Of a DNA stretch of 19,748 nucleotides, positions 15,495 to 19,748 are shown in pieces. The position numbers and the translations under genes are program-made. Under the pieces are notes generated by a model. The model was given only the letters and a program-made list of their open reading frames with translations, was not told the origin of the DNA and searched no databases. Source of the DNA: CALCKU01 sp964607445 (lineage in GTDB: Bacteria; Pseudomonadota; Alphaproteobacteria; Caulobacterales; Maricaulaceae); the NCBI GenBank assembly GCA_964607445.1, contig CAZSKN010000043.1, forward strand, positions 1 to 19,748. Reading direction: 5' to 3'. Position 1 is the first letter of the stretch; the number at the start of each line of letters is the position of its first letter.

Positions 15495-18400
15495 ATAATG
15501 TTTTGCCCGGTTGCACATCCATACTAAACTTAAGTTGGGCCCCGAGGACGGTTTGCATGGGGTCAATGCCAAAATCCTGTGCGACAGGTGAGCTATCCAA
15601 ATGCGCAATCTGCATATTATAGAGTAAGGCTTTAGGAAACGCTTGGAATGAGGTGACATTTGCGTTGGCTTCTGTAATCGCTTGGTAACAGGCCATATTT
15701 CCATTTTCGATATCTCTGAATTGTTTCAAAAATAATTGGGGAATTTGACCTTTCATTAATTCGCCTAACATTTCTAAATCAAAGCCTAAACCAGCATGCC
15801 ATTTTGTAATTTCGGGGTCCAAATGCGCATGCAAAGCCTTTATCCCGTCGGCAAAAGTGTCTATGCCTGCAAGCGTTTTGTTTTCAGTGGCCCCTAACGG
15901 GCTTAGGGTGAGCCAGCGATTACGTTTTTCTTCTGATGTGGGGCCAAAGCGCTGTGTCGAGAAAAGATCTACGGTTAAATCCTGTTTTGGTGTTTTTGGC
16001 ATATTAATCCAGCCGCGCTTTTTCCAATAGCCAAAAATTTCGCGTCCTGAAGCGATAGCTGTTGGATTATCAAGTGCCAAATAGGGCATGGTCATATTAA
16101 AATGGGTCGCTTGTAATTTGCCATTTTCCATTTTCACGCGGACGACGGGTATCCAAAAAGCCAGTTCTTTTTCACCGGACCACCCCATTTGCGGACTATC
16201 CACGAAAACACCTTTTGAGATGTCGACAATGGTCATCATCATTACGGGGGCAAGGGGGAGAACTTGGATGTTGCCACTACTGGGATTTGTGAAAATGCGT
16301 GTGCAAAAATCTTGCAATTTCGTCATATCGGCATTTAGCAAAAAGGCATTCATCGTCAGGTCTGTAAATTTTATCGGACCCGGGAAGGTCGCCAGCCCGC
16401 CATGCGAAATGAAAGGGGGCTTGGCGTTGGGGGCTGGGGTATGGGGTGACGGTGTAACATATTTATCAGCGTCAATTCTAAATATAGTTTTTGGAAGACC
16501 CGAAATAGCTTTAGATGCTAATTTTCCTGAAATGGTTGTCGCTTCAAATGAGCCTTGATTTTGACCATTTAAAATCCAATCCCCCGTCAAGATAAGGTTT
16601 CGATACCCGCTTTCATTGGTTTTAAACCTATATTTAGTCGAACCTGTAACGGTAAGCGTATAACGTTCTGTGGGATCAACATTAGCACGAATATATTTTG
16701 ATTTTACCGGGCTATCGATGTGTTGACCAAACCCTTCAGGCCAGAAGAGTTCAGCATCTTGGGTCAAAAAGTTTTCAAGATTTTTTGCAACCTTAGTATA
16801 GGCCTTTACGGGATAATCTGTATCGGTTTTTGCAGGCGGGAATTGCGGACAGGGCAGGGGGCCACAGGCAATTTGTTCCGAAACCACACCGGAGGATGCC
16901 GGCCATGTTTCTGTCGCCAAGACTTCAGAGATATCTGACCACGTGTCCAGCCCTATTTTGTCATAAGCCCCTGTGACACTGGAATATTTCCATCCCAAAT
17001 TTTTCTCATCTTTGTCCATCCATGTTTGAATACTTTGCGTGGCTGTGGTTTGGATTTTATTGACCATCGCATTCCAATCAGGTTTTTGAGCCATGAGTTT
17101 TTTGCAAATTGTCGGATGTGCCCCTGGAGGTATGGCAAGAACAAGCCAATCATAGTCATCCCCCATCTTTAATGTAAGCGGGTCGCCTTGGTCTTTCCAT
17201 TGGGTCCAATGGGATTCTAAATCAGCACCGGACTCTTTGAGTTTCTCACCATCTTGAATTCGATCATAAATCGGACGATCGGGCCACACACGTTGACCCG
17301 ATGGTAAAATTCGAAATGGATCATAGTCCTGTCCTTTAATGTTGACTTGTCGACCCAGTTTAACTTGGCCTATCCAATTGCCCGTTTCTGATGGGGTTAA
17401 CTCGTCAACGCGGTGAAAAAATTTAAATTTGACGCCGCGGGCTTTAAGCACTTCATACATAGGGCTCATAACAAGGTCGCCCGTGGCCGTATTAAATTTC
17501 CATAAAAGTGCGCCTCGATAGCGCGACGTATTCATGAGTGACATGAACATTGTACCGGCTTCCGTATTGCCGTCGCTTTGCCAATCACCGCCCTCATAGG
17601 CGAAGATCAGGTCATACAGACCCCGAATGATCGCGGATTCAACGGCAAATTCAGCGCATCCATGACTTCGAAGCCAGTGTTTGTATTCGGTTTGATTAAC
17701 CCGTTCTAGATTGGCATCCGGGTCTATTAATAAGCCGTCTAAAAGCCCGCCTATGATTGTGGCAAGACCAATTTCGATTATAACCATTGCACGTCGAAAA
17801 TCGTGATGGTCATTAAGATGGGGTTTGGCCTGTGTTTGGATCCAGTCCCGTAACTGGGTTAAGTTCTTGGCAAGATGTATATGGTTCTCGTGGTGATGTG
17901 CGGTCGTGTTTTTTTGCAGCGTGTCAAGCGTTGCGTGAATAGTGTGCACAAATCCCGCCGCAACACCGTAAGCAATATGCGAGGTTTCTGAAAGAATATG
18001 TGCGGCGATACGCTCTGCCCAATGGGTTGTGTCACTATGTAAATGATCGCGATGTATATCAAAAATTTGACCCGCAATCCATTCAATAAACTGGATCATT
18101 CTTTCCCAGATTGTTGGGGAGGTACCTATGCCGGGAGTGCCCGGGAAAATCGGGGCTGGAACTTCCCAAGGCACCCATCCATCTGCCAGTTTCTCCATGA
18201 GTGTGACATTAGGTTCTTGGCTAAATCCTTTGCGCCAATCATCAAATGGCGGGTTTTGGGCTTCCTTGTAAAGCGTTTGTACCATCTCAAACGCATTGTC
18301 ATATTGTCCCATGAAGACATGAAGCCCATGTTCTTGAATGCGGTTACCGAAGTCTTCATTCCGGCCTGTAGCGCATTTACCGCCCAATCGCCAGCCGTGT

Positions 18401-18507
18401 TGATAAACGGTAACGTCATAACGCCCGGCTTGTTCGGCTGTTGTTAAGTTAAACGCGGTTGTTAGCCCCGAGAGACCGCCACCTAAAATTGTTACTCGTT
18501 CTGTCAT
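15484..18507 (-). CDS. FAD oxidoreductase (phytoene desaturase-like) fused to acetoacetate decarboxylase-like domain
   Basis: A 1007-residue two-part protein. Residues 1-670 are an amine-oxidase/carotenoid-desaturase-type flavoprotein. It has ILGGGLSGL (7-15), HGWRLGGKC (37-45), EHGLHVFMGQYDNAF (59-73) and the C-terminal FAD motif LILTGDWILNGQNQGSFEA (638-656). A helical, His-rich insert (about 150-240) splits the flavin domain. After a Pro-rich linker (685-700), residues about 710-1000 match acetoacetate decarboxylase. GREIFGYWKK (821-830) carries the adjacent lysines equivalent to Lys115/Lys116 of the Clostridium acetobutylicum enzyme, with K829 the expected Schiff base. E781 (ELAFWIPV) aligns with Glu76, but Glu61 is replaced (Met by my alignment). 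A different decarboxylase, aldolase or dehydratase-like reaction is therefore possible. It is divergent from the CruF-type gene, which suggests carotenoid or isoprenoid work. No signal peptide. Confidence 0.85.
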   Translation of the reverse strand: MTERVTILGGGLSGLTTAFNLTTAEQAGRYDVTVYQHGWRLGGKCATGRNEDFGNRIQEHGLHVFMGQYDNAFEMVQTLYKEAQNPPFDDWRKGFSQEPNVTLMEKLADGWVPWEVPAPIFPGTPGIGTSPTIWERMIQFIEWIAGQIFDIHRDHLHSDTTHWAERIAAHILSETSHIAYGVAAGFVHTIHATLDTLQKNTTAHHHENHIHLAKNLTQLRDWIQTQAKPHLNDHHDFRRAMVIIEIGLATIIGGLLDGLLIDPDANLERVNQTEYKHWLRSHGCAEFAVESAIIRGLYDLIFAYEGGDWQSDGNTEAGTMFMSLMNTSRYRGALLWKFNTATGDLVMSPMYEVLKARGVKFKFFHRVDELTPSETGNWIGQVKLGRQVNIKGQDYDPFRILPSGQRVWPDRPIYDRIQDGEKLKESGADLESHWTQWKDQGDPLTLKMGDDYDWLVLAIPPGAHPTICKKLMAQKPDWNAMVNKIQTTATQSIQTWMDKDEKNLGWKYSSVTGAYDKIGLDTWSDISEVLATETWPASSGVVSEQIACGPLPCPQFPPAKTDTDYPVKAYTKVAKNLENFLTQDAELFWPEGFGQHIDSPVKSKYIRANVDPTERYTLTVTGSTKYRFKTNESGYRNLILTGDWILNGQNQGSFEATTISGKLASKAISGLPKTIFRIDADKYVTPSPHTPAPNAKPPFISHGGLATFPGPIKFTDLTMNAFLLNADMTKLQDFCTRIFTNPSSGNIQVLPLAPVMMMTIVDISKGVFVDSPQMGWSGEKELAFWIPVVRVKMENGKLQATHFNMTMPYLALDNPTAIASGREIFGYWKKRGWINMPKTPKQDLTVDLFSTQRFGPTSEEKRNRWLTLSPLGATENKTLAGIDTFADGIKALHAHLDPEITKWHAGLGFDLEMLGELMKGQIPQLFLKQFRDIENGNMACYQAITEANANVTSFQAFPKALLYNMQIAHLDSSPVAQDFGIDPMQTVLGAQLKFSMDVQPGKTLWEA

Positions 18508-18630
18508 TATTATGCGCCCTAAGTTTTTGTATTATATACTCTAAATTTTCGTCACCATTGCTACGAATTGTTAAAATTTGGCGAATAGCGTGAGACAATT
18601 AAGGAACAAAATCATGTACGGGGTAAATTT
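18508..18630. promoter_or_regulatory. Shared divergent promoter region, FAD/decarboxylase and cruF-type genes
   Basis: The 123 bases separate two head-to-head start codons. On the minus strand a perfect TATAAT lies at 18531-18536, 24 bases from the start codon, with only a poor -35 upstream. On the plus strand TTGCTA (18558-18563) could be a -35, but no good -10 is visible. Shared control of the two genes is likely from the layout. Confidence 0.4.
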
Positions 18631-18634
18631 ATGA
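18614..18634 (+). other. Six-codon leader frame coupled to the cruF-type start
   Basis: AAGGA (18601-18605) sits 8 bases before an ATG at 18614 that encodes MYGVNL and stops at TGA 18632-18634. That stop overlaps the ATG of the next gene as ATGA. The arrangement is that of a translational coupling leader. The main gene also has its own GGGG (18620-18623), so the leader may be chance. Confidence 0.3.
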
Positions 18635-19491
18635 TATTAGAGAATCAAACAGCTAAAACGGATCGCTCAAAGGCGCAGTCATCGAAAGAATTGTTCTGGT
18701 TGATGACTATTGGTATTTTCATTTTAATCGCTTTTCATGTATCGCCATTTTACGGGCTTTCGCTATTAATTTGGTTCCAAGGCGCTATGGCGGCGCTTGC
18801 GGTTGTCGCTTTTATCAATGCCTCTATTTTACTGGGGTATAAACATGCTGTTGTGTTCTTGATTTTAGGGGCGGTGATAGGCTGGAGCCTTGAACATCTG
18901 GGTGTTTTAACCGGGGCCGTTTTCGGACCTTATAGCTATACAGCTAAATTGGGATTTAAAATCGGCGCTATCCCATGGGTGATCCCTTTATGTTGGTTCG
19001 GAATTGTTTATTTTGCCCATGTGATCGCAAATTTAATTTTAAGCGGAACGCCTGTTCTGCGCGCGAATACCGTTTTACAGGCCTGTCTTTTTTCGATTTT
19101 AACCGGATTAATGGCGACTTGTATGGATATGGCACTAGATCCTGCCCTATCACACCCCGAGGTGCTTGCATGGATATGGACAGACGGCGGACAATATTTT
19201 GGTGTTCCGTTCAAAAATTTCGGGGGTTGGGTGGTTACAGCTTTTTTGATTGATATTTGTTATCGTCTTTACGCGCGCCGCAGTTCCACAAAACCGAATA
19301 ATAAATACGCTAAATTATCCGGCTTATATGCCATTCTGGCTTGGGGTGGGTTAGGATTTAGTTTTATGATTATTGGGTATCCCGTTGAAACTCAACTTAC
19401 CGCGATCTTCTGTGTTATCCTACCTGCGCTCTTGGCGCTTGTAAAGGTTTTGAACGTTGAGGCCATGGGCCTTCAGAAGGCGGTAGACTAG
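18631..19491 (+). CDS. CruF/DUF422-type carotenoid biosynthesis membrane protein
   Basis: A 286-residue integral membrane protein with about seven hydrophobic helices, of the DUF422 family. Characterised members are CruF, which hydrates the 1',2' double bond of acyclic carotenoid ends, and the related bisanhydrobacterioruberin hydratase. The family blocks are visible: 'WSLEHLGVLTGAVFGPYSY' (about residues 89-107), 'GAIPWVIPLCWFGIVYFAH' (112-130), 'MDMALDP' (169-175) and 'WIWTDGGQYFGVPFKNFGGW' (181-200), with the acidic and aromatic residues expected for the active site. The frame is intact. GGGG sits 7 bases before the ATG. It is divergent from the FAD/decarboxylase fusion. The stop falls right at the edge of the IS3 remnant, so the last few residues may differ from relatives. 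Other carotenoid genes (crtB, crtI, crtY) are not in the window. The exact substrate is not shown. Confidence 0.87.
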   Translation: MILENQTAKTDRSKAQSSKELFWLMTIGIFILIAFHVSPFYGLSLLIWFQGAMAALAVVAFINASILLGYKHAVVFLILGAVIGWSLEHLGVLTGAVFGPYSYTAKLGFKIGAIPWVIPLCWFGIVYFAHVIANLILSGTPVLRANTVLQACLFSILTGLMATCMDMALDPALSHPEVLAWIWTDGGQYFGVPFKNFGGWVVTAFLIDICYRLYARRSSTKPNNKYAKLSGLYAILAWGGLGFSFMIIGYPVETQLTAIFCVILPALLALVKVLNVEAMGLQKAVD

Positions 19492-19748
19492 CTTTCAGAC
19501 ACAAAGTCGCCTTTAGTATCTGTAAAGCGTACAGCCAGTTCACGCGGCAATATCTCCGGCTAATCTTTTCTTGACGGCTTCAAGGAAGTCCTTTGACCAT
19601 TTATAATATAAGCCCTGGGCAATACCTTCTTGTCGGCATATCTCGGCAATACTCTCTTCACCGCGTAGGCCGTCCAGTACAATGCGGATTTTTTCTTCAG
19701 CACTATACTGCTTACGGGTTTTACGTTTGATGTCTTTTACAATCCGCT
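19488..19748 (-). pseudogene. IS3-family transposase remnant, orfA joined to orfB by deletion
   Basis: On the minus strand the frame from 19746 to 19540 encodes 68 residues of an IS3-family OrfA: 'RKTRKQYSAEEKIRIVLDG', 'ESIAEICRQEGIAQGLYYKW' (helix-turn-helix) and 'KDFLEAVKKRLAGD', then stops at 19540-19542. The remainder of OrfA and the first part of OrfB are missing. In another frame, overlapping the end of the first, the sequence continues as 'PRELAVRFTDTKGDFVSES' (about 19490-19549), a conserved piece from the middle of OrfB of the same IS type, then a TAG at 19488-19490. So an internal deletion joined the two ORFs and the left end, including the DDE catalytic region, is lost. The element runs off the window at the right. 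It is inactive by itself. Confidence 0.85.

Noticed and set aside
16088..16558. A plus-strand frame of 156 codons inside the FAD/decarboxylase gene.
   Set aside because: It is antisense to a strongly conserved coding region, has no family resemblance, and is best explained as a shadow frame.
1..19748. CRISPR arrays, toxin-antitoxin pairs or phage genes.
   Set aside because: No regularly spaced repeats, no recognisable small gene pairs and no phage structural or integrase genes were seen.

Overview
The window reads as chromosomal DNA of an alphaproteobacterium. Gene content and moderate-to-low GC suggest a marine Hyphomonadaceae/Maricaulales-type organism, but this is an inference from protein flavour; there is no rRNA in the window. 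Most of it is ordinary chromosome, with gene decay (a truncated LacI-type regulator) and a deleted IS3-family remnant at the right edge.

Layout. 149-802: an unassigned protein, then a gene-free stretch up to tRNA-Thr(GGT) at 1284-1358. 1400-1705: an AroQ/PchB-type chorismate mutase, convergent with a Tat/lipoprotein-signal DUF885 protein (1713-3578, minus). 3736-4878 (minus) is an alpha-methylacyl-CoA racemase-type CoA-transferase family III enzyme, divergent from a flavin monooxygenase (4986-6734). A DUF1295 membrane reductase-like protein follows (6856-7734). These last three could serve lipid, steroid or aromatic acid metabolism, but the substrate cannot be read from the sequence.

8057-8593 is a broken LacI-family gene. 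It is followed by a strong OxyR-type operator (8632-8668) and katG (8745-10937), which ends in a terminator. KatG carries Cys at the position of the mobile arginine that supports catalase activity in this family. A roughly 900-base gene-free stretch follows, with several terminator-like hairpins that may mark small RNAs. It leads into a 1132-residue ammonium-transporter/hybrid histidine kinase fusion (11880-15278), which looks like an ammonium sensor.

The right part holds two divergent genes. The minus-strand protein (15484-18507, 1007 aa) joins a phytoene-desaturase-like FAD oxidoreductase to an acetoacetate-decarboxylase-like domain that keeps the Schiff-base lysine pair. The plus-strand gene is a CruF-type carotenoid biosynthesis membrane protein (18631-19491). 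This pair is the most novel part of the window and suggests an unusual carotenoid or isoprenoid modification step. The window ends in an IS3 remnant in which the start of orfA is joined by an internal deletion to a piece of orfB.
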